From: Streptomonospora sp. PA3
GTDB lineage: Bacteria > Actinomycetota > Actinomycetes > Streptosporangiales > Streptosporangiaceae
NCBI RefSeq assembly: GCF_009728995.1
Contig: NZ_VTZW01000008.1
Coordinates: forward strand, 493,640 to 557,639
Direction: 5' to 3'
DNA: 64,000 nucleotides
Position numbers and translations under genes: made by a program. Of this stretch, positions 7,979-15,667 are shown piece after piece (position 1 is the stretch's first letter; every line of letters begins with the position of its first letter). The notes under the pieces were generated by a model that was given only the letters and a program-made list of their open reading frames with translations, had not been told where the DNA came from and did not search any database.

Positions 7979-9709
7979 ATGGCCACACCCGCCACCGACG
8001 CCGCGCCCGGCTTCGCCGAACTGCCGCTGCGTGAGGAGCTTCTCGACGCGCTCGCCCGGCTGGGCTACGAGGAGCCCACCCCCATCCAGCGCGAGGCCAT
8101 CCCGCACCTGGTCGAGGGGCGCGACCTGCTCGGCCAGGCGGCCACGGGCACCGGCAAGACCGCCGCCTTCGCGCTGCCGATCCTGCAGCGCATGGCCGAG
8201 CAGGGCGAGCAGCCCGAGGGCTCGACCCCGATGGCCCTGGTGCTGGTGCCCACCCGCGAGCTGGCCGTCCAGGTCTGCGAGGCCGTGCACCGCTACGGCC
8301 GCGATCTGGGCGTGCGCGTGCTGCCCGTCTACGGCGGGCAGCCCATCGGCCGCCAGATCCGCAGCCTGGAGCGCGGCGTCGACGTGGTCGTGGCCACCCC
8401 CGGGCGGGCGCTGGACCACCTGGGACGGGGCACGCTCGACCTGGCCGGGTTGACAATGACGGTGCTGGACGAGGCCGACGAGATGTTCGACATGGGCTTC
8501 GCCGAGGACATCGAGGCGATCCTGGAGGAGATCCCCGACGACTGCCAGACCGTGCTGTTCTCGGCGACCATGCCCCCGCGCATCGAGCGGATGGCCAGCG
8601 GCAACCTCACCGACCCGGTGCGCATCCAGATCGCCCGCGAGACCCGCGACGTGGACGAGGCGCCGCTGGTGCGCCAGACCGCCTACGTCGTGCCCCGCGC
8701 GCACAAGCCCGCCGCCATCGGGCGGCTGCTGGACGTGGAGTCGCCCACGGCCGCCATCGTCTTCTGCCGCACCCGCGAGGAGGTCGACCAGCTCACCGAG
8801 GCGCTCAACGGGCGCGGCCACCGCGCCGAGGCGCTGCACGGCGGGATGAGCCAGGAGCAGCGCGACCGCACGCTGGGGCGGCTGCGCAGCGGCACCACCG
8901 ACCTGGTCGTGGCCACCGACGTCGCCGCCCGCGGCCTGGACATCGAGCACCTCTCGCACGTGGTCAACTACAACGTCCCCTCGGCGCCGGACTCCTACGT
9001 GCACCGCATCGGACGGGTGGGCCGCGCGGGGCGCGAGGGGGTCGCCATCACGCTGGTGGAGCCGCGCGAGCACCGCATGCTCAAGAGCATCCGGCGGGCC
9101 ACCGACTACACGATCACGGTCGAGAAGATCCCCACCATCGCCGACATCCGGGCGCGGCGCCTGGAGCTGACCAGCGCGGCGCTGCGCGAGTCGCTGCTCG
9201 ACGACGACGCCGAGGACGACCGCGAGCACTTCCGGGTGGTGGTCGAGACGCTGGCCGACGAGTTCGACGTGATGGAGGTGGCGCTGGCGGCGGTCAAGCT
9301 CGCCCACGAGGCCTCCGGCGCGGTCGAGGACGAGGAGGAGATCCCCGAGGTCAGCATCAAGCCGGAGCAGAAGGACAAGGGGCGCGCCCGCGGCGACGGC
9401 GGCAAGCGCCCCCAGCGGGGCGAGCGCGACGGTCAGCAGCGCGGCGGGCGCAGGACCGCCGGAGGCATGACGAGGCTGTTCATCGGCGCGGGCCGCGGCG
9501 CGAAGGTGCGGCCGCAGGACCTGGTGGGCGCGATCACCGGCGAGTCGGAGCTGCGCGGCCGCGACATCGGCCACATCGAGATCGCCGAGCGGTTCTCGCT
9601 GGTCGAGGTGCCCGAGGCGGCCGCCGACGACGTCATCTCGGCGCTGAAGAACACCACCATCAAGGGCCGCAAGGCGGCCGTGCGCCGCGACGCCAAGGAC
9701 GTCGGGTAG
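7979..9709 (+). CDS. DEAD-box RNA helicase with C-terminal DbpA-type RNA-binding domain
   Basis: A 576-residue ATP-dependent RNA helicase of the DeaD/CsdA type, expected to unwind RNA in ribosome assembly or mRNA decay, often under cold stress. All core motifs are visible: Q motif (PTPIQ), Walker A (ATGTGKT), PTRELA, DEAD in VLDEADEMFDMGF, SAT in FSATMP, ATDVAARGLD and HRIGRVGRAGREG. After a charged, disordered linker rich in K, R, G and E (about residues 445-490) comes a DbpA RNA-binding domain (TRLFIGAGRG to the end). The ATG at 7979 is preferred over an in-frame ATG at 7955 because GAGGAG lies 10 nt upstream of it. It appears monocistronic, with a hairpin terminator downstream. Confidence 0.96.
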   Translation: MATPATDAAPGFAELPLREELLDALARLGYEEPTPIQREAIPHLVEGRDLLGQAATGTGKTAAFALPILQRMAEQGEQPEGSTPMALVLVPTRELAVQVCEAVHRYGRDLGVRVLPVYGGQPIGRQIRSLERGVDVVVATPGRALDHLGRGTLDLAGLTMTVLDEADEMFDMGFAEDIEAILEEIPDDCQTVLFSATMPPRIERMASGNLTDPVRIQIARETRDVDEAPLVRQTAYVVPRAHKPAAIGRLLDVESPTAAIVFCRTREEVDQLTEALNGRGHRAEALHGGMSQEQRDRTLGRLRSGTTDLVVATDVAARGLDIEHLSHVVNYNVPSAPDSYVHRIGRVGRAGREGVAITLVEPREHRMLKSIRRATDYTITVEKIPTIADIRARRLELTSAALRESLLDDDAEDDREHFRVVVETLADEFDVMEVALAAVKLAHEASGAVEDEEEIPEVSIKPEQKDKGRARGDGGKRPQRGERDGQQRGGRRTAGGMTRLFIGAGRGAKVRPQDLVGAITGESELRGRDIGHIEIAERFSLVEVPEAAADDVISALKNTTIKGRKAAVRRDAKDVG

Positions 9710-9743
9710 GCGGCCGGCGAGGACGGGCCCGGATCCGACGCGC

Positions 9744-9778
9744 GGCCTGCCGGCGGTTCCGTCCCCCGCCGACAGGCC
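9744..9778 (+). terminator. Hairpin terminator after the helicase gene
   Basis: Arms of 13 bp with one mismatch (GGCCTGCCGGCGG at 9744-9756 and CCGCCGACAGGCC at 9766-9778) enclose a 9-nt loop, 34 nt after the helicase stop. Confidence 0.6.
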
Positions 9779-10083
9779 CCACCACAAGCCCGGCCGCCCG
9801 TTCCCGGCCGGACGGTGACGACTGTGCCACGGGGGTGAGACATTCCCCGCCGGTCTTCGGGGCCCGGCAGGTCGGGCGGCCGGGCGGGGTGCGGCAGGGG
9901 GCCTGGGCCGCGGTGCGCGAGTCACCGCGAGGCGCAGCCGTCGCCGCGGCTTCGGTGGCGGTTTTTCACGCGTTCCGGCCAATCCCTCTGGCCGCAGCCG
10001 TCCGGGCCGCGACGACCGGACAACACGGTCCGGTAGCGGCTCGCTTACGCGCACGTCACTTCGCGGCGCATACGGTGAAGGTG
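9779..10083. other. Intergenic stretch without a recognised gene
   Basis: No open frame here has both a ribosome-binding site and sensible composition. It probably carries the promoter for the membrane protein that follows, but I see no clear -35/-10 pair or repeat. Confidence 0.4.
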
Positions 10084-10599
10084 ATGACTACCAACTCTGA
10101 GGACGACCGGGGCGCGACGACGGCTGCTCCTGAGCAGTCCGCGGCTCCGGGACCCGACCTCGCCGAACCCGAACACGGCCCCACCGAGGGCGAATACCAC
10201 GCGCACGACGACGGCGCCGGCTCCGATGAACAGGCGCACGGCCTCGCACCCGCACCGGGCGGGATCGTCTCCGCCGAGACCTTCTCCATCATCGGCCTGA
10301 TGCTCATCGGCGGACTGCTGGCGGGCGTGCGGTTCACCGAGATCGTGCCGAGCCTCATGGCCCAGAGCCAGGAGGGCATGATCGGCGGGATGATGATCGC
10401 CGAGGGCGCGGTCGCACTCCTGGCCGTGGCGTCCGGGCTGGTCAGCCTGGCGCTCGCCGACTCCGCCACCCGGCCCTGGGCGCGGTGGGCGGCCTCCGCG
10501 ACCGTCGCCGTGGGTGCCCTGCTGGTCCTGGTCTCGGGTGGAGCCTACTTCCAGGTGCCCGAACCGCAGCCGCAGCCGCCCATGATGCCGGGCGGCTGA
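10084..10599 (+). CDS. Membrane protein with acidic, His-containing N-terminus, function unknown
   Basis: A 171-residue protein that I do not recognise. The first 60 residues are hydrophilic and acidic (EDDRG, EPEHGPTEGEYHAHDDG). Then come about three membrane segments: IIGLMLIGGLLAGV, GAVALLAVASGLVSLAL and ASATVAVGALLVLVSGG. The tail ends in a Pro/Met-rich stretch (EPQPQPPMMPGG). The ATG at 10084 directly follows an in-frame GTG at 10081, and the open frame continues upstream to 9835, but that part lacks protein-like composition. GAAGG sits 4-5 nt upstream. The next gene is convergent. Confidence 0.7.
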   Translation: MTTNSEDDRGATTAAPEQSAAPGPDLAEPEHGPTEGEYHAHDDGAGSDEQAHGLAPAPGGIVSAETFSIIGLMLIGGLLAGVRFTEIVPSLMAQSQEGMIGGMMIAEGAVALLAVASGLVSLALADSATRPWARWAASATVAVGALLVLVSGGAYFQVPEPQPQPPMMPGG

Positions 10600-10764
10600 C
10601 CCGACCGCGTCGGCCGCAGCCGCGGTCGGCGACCGGAGGTCGGCGGCACCGGCGACCATGCGAGGCCATCGCCGATCCGGTCGGCCGTGTCCTCCGGATA
10701 CGCCCGCGCAGGTGGGCGCGGCGGTACTGCTGCGCCCAACGGCGGAGGGCGCAGCGCCGTCCGC

Positions 10765-11226
10765 TCACCGCAGAGGTATGTCGACGCCGTGCTCGCTCTC
10801 GGGCCGCGGCCCGAAGATCCGCCGGTCGCCTTCGGTGATGGCGACGTCGTTGATGCTCGCCTCCCGGCGCCGCATCAGGCCGTTGTCGTCGAACTCCCAG
10901 AGTTCGTTGCCGTAGCTGCGCCACCACTGGCCGGCGGCGTCGTGGCACTCGTACTGGAAGCGGACGGCGATGCGGTTGCCGTGGAAGCTCCACAGGCTCT
11001 TGCGCAGCGCATAGTCCAGCTCCCGCTCCCATTTGGCGGTCAGAAACGCCACGATCTCCTCGCGCCCGGCGATGAAGCGGTCGCGGTTCCGCCAGACCGA
11101 GTCGGGCGTATAGGCCAGGGCGACGCGCTCGGGGTCGCGGGTGTTCCATGCGTCCTCGGCGGCCTGGACCTTGCGCAGCGCGGCCTGCTCGTCGAACGGC
11201 GGGCAAGGCGGTCGGGACTCGGGCAT
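10765..11226 (-). CDS. NTF2-like protein of the DUF1348 family
   Basis: A 153-residue single-domain SnoaL/NTF2-fold protein. The family-typical stretches are present: [31 protein letters not shown], a tryptophan-rich strand ([16 protein letters not shown]), and [23 protein letters not shown]1348 proteins are widespread, small and of unknown reaction. The ATG has GGGAGG 8 nt upstream. It is divergent from a TetR gene, and the 86-nt space between them has two copies of a 16-bp palindrome, so this gene is the probable target of that repressor. Confidence 0.92.
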   Translation of the reverse strand: MPESRPPCPPFDEQAALRKVQAAEDAWNTRDPERVALAYTPDSVWRNRDRFIAGREEIVAFLTAKWERELDYALRKSLWSFHGNRIAVRFQYECHDAAGQWWRSYGNELWEFDDNGLMRRREASINDVAITEGDRRIFGPRPESEHGVDIPLR

Positions 11227-11243
11227 GGCAGCCTCCCACGGTG

Positions 11244-11294
11244 GAGAACGGGCGTTCTCGACAAGTGGGGCTACGCTAGAGAACGGTCGTTCTC
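11244..11294. promoter_or_regulatory. Two copies of a 16-bp operator palindrome (TetR sites)
   Basis: GAGAACGGGCGTTCTC (11244-11259) and GAGAACGGTCGTTCTC (11279-11294) share the pattern GAGAACG-NN-CGTTCTC and start 35 bp apart. They lie between the divergent DUF1348 and TetR genes. Spacing and symmetry fit TetR dimers controlling both promoters. Confidence 0.8.
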
Positions 11295-11312
11295 GATGTC
11301 AAGGAGTCCCCG

Positions 11313-11873
11313 ATGCCGGCCCCGATCAGCGCGGAGCAGCACCGTCAGGACCGCGATGTCCTGCTGGACGCCGCGGAGTCGCTCTTCTACGAGCGGGGCG
11401 TGCGGGCGGTCGGGATGGACGAGATCCGTTCGACCACCGGTCTGCCGCTGAAGCGGATCTACTCCTTGTTCGCAACCAAGGAGGACCTCGTCGTCGCGAT
11501 GCTGCGGCGGCGCGACCGGCGGTGGCGGGGCAGCCTGACCGAGTATGTGGAACGGTTCGACGACCCGCGCGCCAGGGTCCTGGCGGTCTTCGACTGGCTC
11601 GGCCGGTGGTTCGCCCAACCGGGATTCCGCGGCTGCGCCTGGATCAACGCCTACGGGGAACTGGGCTCGTCCTCTCCCGCGGTTCTCGACGAGGTCCGCT
11701 CGCACAAGCGGGCCTTCCACGACCAGATCGCGGGATGGGTGGCCGCGACCGGGAGTCCGGCGGTCGAGCCGGTGTTCCTCCTCGCCGAGGGGGCTGTCGT
11801 GACCGCCGGCATCACCGGGGACACCGCCCCGGCCCGGGAAGCGCGCGCCGCGGTCGAAGACCTCCTCGGTTGA
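11313..11873 (+). CDS. TetR-family transcriptional regulator
   Basis: A 186-residue TetR regulator. The N-terminal helix-turn-helix reads LLDAAESLFYERGVRAVGMD then IRSTTGLPLKRIYSLFATKEDL; the remainder is the helical ligand domain with GCAWINAYGELGSS, a motif common in the branch of TetR proteins linked to small stress or detoxification enzymes. The ATG has AAGGAG 8 nt upstream. Two palindromes in the divergent promoter are likely its own binding sites. The following MFS gene is convergent (stops 30 nt apart), so DUF1348 is the more likely target. Ligand is unknown. Confidence 0.93.
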   Translation: MPAPISAEQHRQDRDVLLDAAESLFYERGVRAVGMDEIRSTTGLPLKRIYSLFATKEDLVVAMLRRRDRRWRGSLTEYVERFDDPRARVLAVFDWLGRWFAQPGFRGCAWINAYGELGSSSPAVLDEVRSHKRAFHDQIAGWVAATGSPAVEPVFLLAEGAVVTAGITGDTAPAREARAAVEDLLG

Positions 11874-11903
11874 GCCTCCGGCGGCCGCCCCGGCAGGGCC
11901 CGG

Positions 11904-13133
11904 TCAGCGGGCGGGGCCGGCTCCGATCCCGGCGGGCTCGGCTGGCGCCTCGGCCGGCTGCGGGTGCTGCCCGGATGCGGTGTGCGGCGGGCGGGCGCGG
12001 TCGAGGTAGCCGGCCGCGAGGGCGATGGACACGCCGACGAAGGCCATCGCCGCCCCGGCCAGGGCGGGCGCGGTGTAGCCGAAGCCCGCGCCGATGACGG
12101 CGCCGCCGATCCAGGCCCCGATGGCGTTGGCGAGGTTGAACGCGGCGTGGTTGGACGCCGAGGTCAGAGTGGGTGCGCGCGCGGCCTTGGCCATCAGGAA
12201 GACCTGGATGACCGTGCAGGTCGCGAAGGTGGCCACGCCCAGCGCGACGACGCCGATCGCCGCGGTCCAGGGGTTGCGCGCCGCGAAGGAGAACAGCAGC
12301 AGCACCAGCGCCAGGGACGCCAGCGTCCCGTAGACCGAGGGGCGCAGGGCGCGGTCGGCGATCCGGCCGCCGATCAGCGAGCCCGCCGTCATGCCGATCC
12401 CGAACAGGGCCAGCACGCCCGTCACGCCCGCCTCGGAGTAGCCCGCCAGCTCCTTCATCGTGGGCGCGATGTAGGTGTAGACCGCGAACACCCCGGAGCA
12501 GCCGAGCACCACCGTCAGCAGGCCGAGGACGACCTGCCGGTTGGCCAGCCCGGCCAGTTCGTGGCGCAGGCGCACCCCCTGGGGCTTGGGCAGCTTGGGC
12601 ACGCAGAACGCGATCCCCGCCATGGCCGCGACCCCGATGAGGGCGACGACGCCGAAGGTCGCGCGCCAGCCCAGCTCCTGGCCGAGCCAGGTGCCCACGG
12701 GCACGCCGACGACGTTGGCGATGGTCAGGCCGAGGAACACGCGGGCGACGTTGCGCGCCCGCCGCCCCGGTTCGGCGAGCTGCGCGGCGGCCACGGCCGC
12801 GGCGCCGAAGTAGGCGCCGTGCGGCAGCCCGGTGAGCACCCGGAATCCGAGTACCGCGCCGAACTCCGGGGCGAGGGCCGCGAGCAGGTTGCCGACGGCG
12901 AAGACGCCCATGAACAGCACCAGGGCGGTGCGGCGCGGCAGCCGGGTGCTGACGATCGTGAGCAGCGGGGCGCCGACGACGACGCCGATGGCGTAGCCGG
13001 CGATGAGGTTGCCGGCCGCCGAGACCGACACGTCCAGGTCCGCGGAGACCTCGGGCAGCAGGCCCATGATGACGAACTCGGTGGTGCCGAAGCCGAAGGC
13101 TCCGAGGGCCATGGCGAGCAGGGCGAGACGCAT
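11904..13133 (-). CDS. MFS drug/metabolite exporter, DHA1 (AraJ/YdhP-like)
   Basis: A 409-residue major facilitator transporter with twelve predicted membrane segments. The N-terminus (FGFGTTEFVIMGLLPEVSAD) and the motif-A region are those of the AraJ/YdhP/Cmx branch of proton-driven exporters. The central cytoplasmic loop contains PKLPKPQGVRLRHELAG, and the C-terminal tail (about 30 residues, Pro/Ala-rich) is hydrophilic. Substrates in this branch are drugs, sugars or nucleosides and cannot be read here. The upstream region carries no visible operator, only the copies of a dispersed repeat beginning about 250 bp away. Confidence 0.92.
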   Translation of the reverse strand: MRLALLAMALGAFGFGTTEFVIMGLLPEVSADLDVSVSAAGNLIAGYAIGVVVGAPLLTIVSTRLPRRTALVLFMGVFAVGNLLAALAPEFGAVLGFRVLTGLPHGAYFGAAAVAAAQLAEPGRRARNVARVFLGLTIANVVGVPVGTWLGQELGWRATFGVVALIGVAAMAGIAFCVPKLPKPQGVRLRHELAGLANRQVVLGLLTVVLGCSGVFAVYTYIAPTMKELAGYSEAGVTGVLALFGIGMTAGSLIGGRIADRALRPSVYGTLASLALVLLLFSFAARNPWTAAIGVVALGVATFATCTVIQVFLMAKAARAPTLTSASNHAAFNLANAIGAWIGGAVIGAGFGYTAPALAGAAMAFVGVSIALAAGYLDRARPPHTASGQHPQPAEAPAEPAGIGAGPAR

Positions 13134-13382
13134 GGGTGGGCTAAGCCTTTCGCTGGCGTCGGGTTCGCGCGGCTGTGGCGCCGCCGGCTGGAGGTGGGGT
13201 GTGCGGGGGCGGTGCTGGTCGGATGCACGTGGACGGCGGGCCGGGACGGCCGGCGGTGCGGGCCCGCACCGCGCCCCGACTCCGCATACGGCGGGTCATC
13301 CCACGTCCGTGTTCCAGACAACCACGCCGACCTAGCACGTGCCAACAGCGACGGCGAAGAGATTCGCCCAGGCGGCGATGAT
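13134..13382. other. Spacer upstream of the MFS gene, no gene seen
   Basis: GC-rich DNA leading from the MFS start to the first dispersed repeat. No ribosome-binding site plus protein-like frame was found on either strand. It should contain the MFS promoter. Confidence 0.4.
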
Positions 13383-13608
13383 GTCGGTCACGGGCCCGCC
13401 GAGCGCACGCGCAACCTGCCATGCGAAGCCGCGCCACCGGCGGCAGGCCGTCGACGCAAAGGCGCACCGCCGCTCGGCGGCAAGCCGGCACACAGCGCTA
13501 CGCGCAATCCAGCCCCATCGCCGCAACCACCTACGGTGACCGACCACTCAAACTGCACGTCGGCGTGTTCAACAACAACAGCGGCGCCGCTTCCCAGGAA
13601 CCCACCGA
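13383..13608. repeat. Dispersed nested inverted-repeat element, copy A1
   Basis: Bases 13398-13608 recur at 13681-13891 with a constant 283-bp offset. The unit has GTCGGTCAC at its left end (13383-13391) and GTGACCGAC at its right (13536-13544), an inverted pair. Inside are GCCGAGCGCACGC and, on the other side, GCTCGGCGGCAAGC, which pair as a stem. The left outer arm found in other copies (GCTGCGGCAATGGG) is missing or diverged here. It lies between two divergently transcribed genes. Confidence 0.85.
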
Positions 13609-13891
13609 GCACCACCCACGACAGCCACCACCGAGGCTGCGGCAATGGGCGCGCCCCGCGAAGCGCGGGCGCAGCTTGCCGCCGAGCGCACGCGCAACCT
13701 GCCATGCGAAGCCGCGCCACCGGCGGCAGGCCGTCGACGCAAAGGCGCACCGCCGCTCGGCGGCAAGCCGGCACACAGCGCTACGCGCAATCCAGCCCCA
13801 TCGCCGCAACCACCTGCGGTGACCGACCACAAAAACCGGACATCGGCGTGTTCAACAACAACAGCGGCGCCGCTTCCCAGGAACCCACCGA
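13609..13891. repeat. Dispersed nested inverted-repeat element, copy A2 (tandem to A1)
   Basis: Second copy, with a complete left outer arm (GCTGCGGCAATGGGCGCG near 13635) facing its complement (CCCCATCGCCGCAAC near 13800), and inner arms GCTTGCCGCCGAGCGC / GCTCGGCGGCAAGC. Differences from A1 are concentrated near the right end (13820-13845). Both copies end in the same 40-odd bases finishing at CCCAGGAACCCACCGA. Arginine-rich open frames crossing it on both strands are by-products of the composition. Confidence 0.88.
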
Positions 13892-13978
13892 TGCGATACG
13901 TGCCGTCCGCGGCCGGCCCTCCTGGGCCGACCGAACAGGACGGGAATAGCCCGCGCCGCAGCACGATTGGTGCCGAGT

Positions 13979-14413
13979 ATGACGACCGACACCGCATTCA
14001 GCCCGCACGACCTGCTCGCCGAGAGCCGCCTCGGCGTCCTGGCGACGATCAAGGCCGACGGCCGGCCCCAGCTGTCCCCGGTCACGCCCTTCTACGACCG
14101 GCCCGGCGGCCTCCTCTACGTCTCGACGACCGAAGGCCGCGCCAAGACCGCGAACCTGCGCCGCGACCCGCGCGCCGCGCTGGAGGTGACCAGCGCCGAC
14201 GGCCGGGCGTGGGCCACCGCCGAGGGGACGGTGCGGCTGGTCGGCCCCGGCACCGATCCCCGGGGCCCCGAGGTGGAGGCGCTGGTCGAGTACTACCGCC
14301 GGGCCGCCGGCGAGCACCCGGACTGGGAGGAGTACCGCTCGGTCATGGTCGCCGACCGCAGGGTGCTCGTCGAGATGGCGGTCGAGAACGTCTACGGCGA
14401 GCGCATCGGCTGA
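13979..14413 (+). CDS. PPOX-class flavin/F420-dependent oxidoreductase (Rv1155-like)
   Basis: A 144-residue split-barrel protein of the pyridoxamine-5'-phosphate-oxidase-like class. It has the usual pattern: LAESRLGVLATIKADGRPQLSPV (first strands), LYVSTTEGRAKTANLRRDPRAAL (cofactor phosphate and dimer contacts) and VEALVEYYRRAAGEH. Family members use F420 or FMN to reduce small molecules; which one applies cannot be told here. The ATG at 13979 lacks a strong ribosome-binding site, and a GTG (13970) and TTG (13967) are possible alternatives. A LacI-type gene is convergent downstream. Confidence 0.88.
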   Translation: MTTDTAFSPHDLLAESRLGVLATIKADGRPQLSPVTPFYDRPGGLLYVSTTEGRAKTANLRRDPRAALEVTSADGRAWATAEGTVRLVGPGTDPRGPEVEALVEYYRRAAGEHPDWEEYRSVMVADRRVLVEMAVENVYGERIG

Positions 14414-14452
14414 CGGCCGCGGCCCGCCACAGCATCCGCGCACAGGGGCGCG

Positions 14453-15496
14453 CTACTCCCCCGCCCGCGCCGGGCCGGACGTCCCCCGCACCGTCAGGGT
14501 CGGGGTGATGACGAACTCCTTGGCGCGGGCGCGTCCTTCGTCGAGGCGTTCGATCACCGCCTGCACGGCCAGCTCGGCGAGCTGGGCGGGGTCCTGGCGC
14601 ACCGAGGTCAGATCCAGGAACGACAGATGGGCCAGCCTGCTGTCGTCGTAGCCGATCACCGACACGTCGTCGGGCACGCGCACGCCGGCGCGCACGAAGA
14701 CGTCGAGCAGCCCGCGGGCGCAGCGGTCGTTGGCGGTGACCACCGCGGTGGGCAGCGGGCCGCCGGCAAGCAGCTCGCGCGCGGCGCGGGCGCCCGACTC
14801 CTCGGTGAACGCGCCGGGCAGCTCCCGGGCGTGAGCGGCGAGCCCGTGCCGGCGCATCGCGTCGCGGTAGCCGCGCCGGCGCTCCTCGGCCTCCAGCGCC
14901 GCGCCGCCGTCGACGTGCACGATGTCGCGGTGTCCCAGGTCGGCGAGGTAGCCGATCGCCCGGCTCATGCCCGGCGCCTCGGCGGTGCGCACCAGGTCGG
15001 CGCCCGGCACCGGGGCGCTGCGGCTCACCTGGACGACGGGGACCTGCTCGGCGGCCTTCTCCAGTTCGGGTGAGGCGCCGGAGGAGGGGCCGGTGAGGAT
15101 CAGCGCCTCGCTGCGCAGCCCGAGCAGCTCCTCGATCGCCTGCCGCTCCTCGCGGCAGGGGACGTCGGCGCTGAGGGTGATGCCGTAGCCGACGTCCTGG
15201 GCGCAGGCGTAGAGGCCCTCGACGAGTTCCACGTTGTGCGGCTGGTCCATGTCGAACAGCACGCCGATCCGCCGGCTGCGGGAGCGGCGCAGCAGCTGCG
15301 CGGCGGTGTGCGGCCGGTAGCCGAGCTCCTCGGCCGCCGCGCGCACGCGGCGCCGCGTCTCGTCGCTGGGGCCGGCCGCATCGCGCATGACCAGCGACAC
15401 CAGCTGCCGGGATACGCCCACCCGGGCGGCGACGTCGCCCATAGTGGGGCGCCGGTTGGGTTCGGCGGCCCCTCCTGGGCTCTGCTGGTCCGGCAC
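14453..15496 (-). CDS. LacI-family transcriptional regulator
   Basis: A 347-residue LacI regulator. The DNA-binding helix-turn-helix and hinge are PTMGDVAARVGVSRQLVSLVM and ELGYRPHTAAQLLRRSRSRRIGVL, followed by the periplasmic-binding-protein-like sugar domain (VVTANDRCARGLLDVF, VSVIGYDDSRLAHLSFLDLTSV). The GTG at 15496 is chosen because GAGAAGAGGTAGG lies directly upstream; the frame is open up to an ATG at 15535. Its ligand is likely a sugar, but no sugar operon adjoins it. A partial palindrome about 80 bp upstream may be an autoregulatory operator. The neighbouring phosphatase gene is transcribed in the same direction and ends 171 bp upstream of this gene. Confidence 0.93.
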   Translation of the reverse strand: MPDQQSPGGAAEPNRRPTMGDVAARVGVSRQLVSLVMRDAAGPSDETRRRVRAAAEELGYRPHTAAQLLRRSRSRRIGVLFDMDQPHNVELVEGLYACAQDVGYGITLSADVPCREERQAIEELLGLRSEALILTGPSSGASPELEKAAEQVPVVQVSRSAPVPGADLVRTAEAPGMSRAIGYLADLGHRDIVHVDGGAALEAEERRRGYRDAMRRHGLAAHARELPGAFTEESGARAARELLAGGPLPTAVVTANDRCARGLLDVFVRAGVRVPDDVSVIGYDDSRLAHLSFLDLTSVRQDPAQLAELAVQAVIERLDEGRARAKEFVITPTLTVRGTSGPARAGE

Positions 15497-15575
15497 CCTA
15501 CCTCTTCTCCGGCCGTCCGCGGTCGGGGCCCGCATCGGGCGGGACGGCCGCCGTCCGGGGATCGGGACCCCGAGC

Positions 15576-15587
15576 TTAGCACGTTAA
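15576..15587. promoter_or_regulatory. Candidate operator upstream of the LacI gene
   Basis: TTAGCACGTTAA is symmetric at 8 of 12 positions and lies in an AT-richer patch 80 bp upstream of the chosen LacI start. Size and position fit an autoregulatory LacI site, but the symmetry is imperfect. Confidence 0.35.
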
Positions 15588-15667
15588 AACCATCACATCC
15601 GGCGAGTCGCAGAGCCGGCGCCGCCCGGACACCCCGGGTGCCGCGCCGGTGGGATGAAGGCGCCGCA

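Noticed and set aside
13383..13891. Insertion sequence with transposase
   Set aside because: No frame in the repeat encodes transposase motifs, and the open frames are low-complexity. Only a non-autonomous element remains possible.
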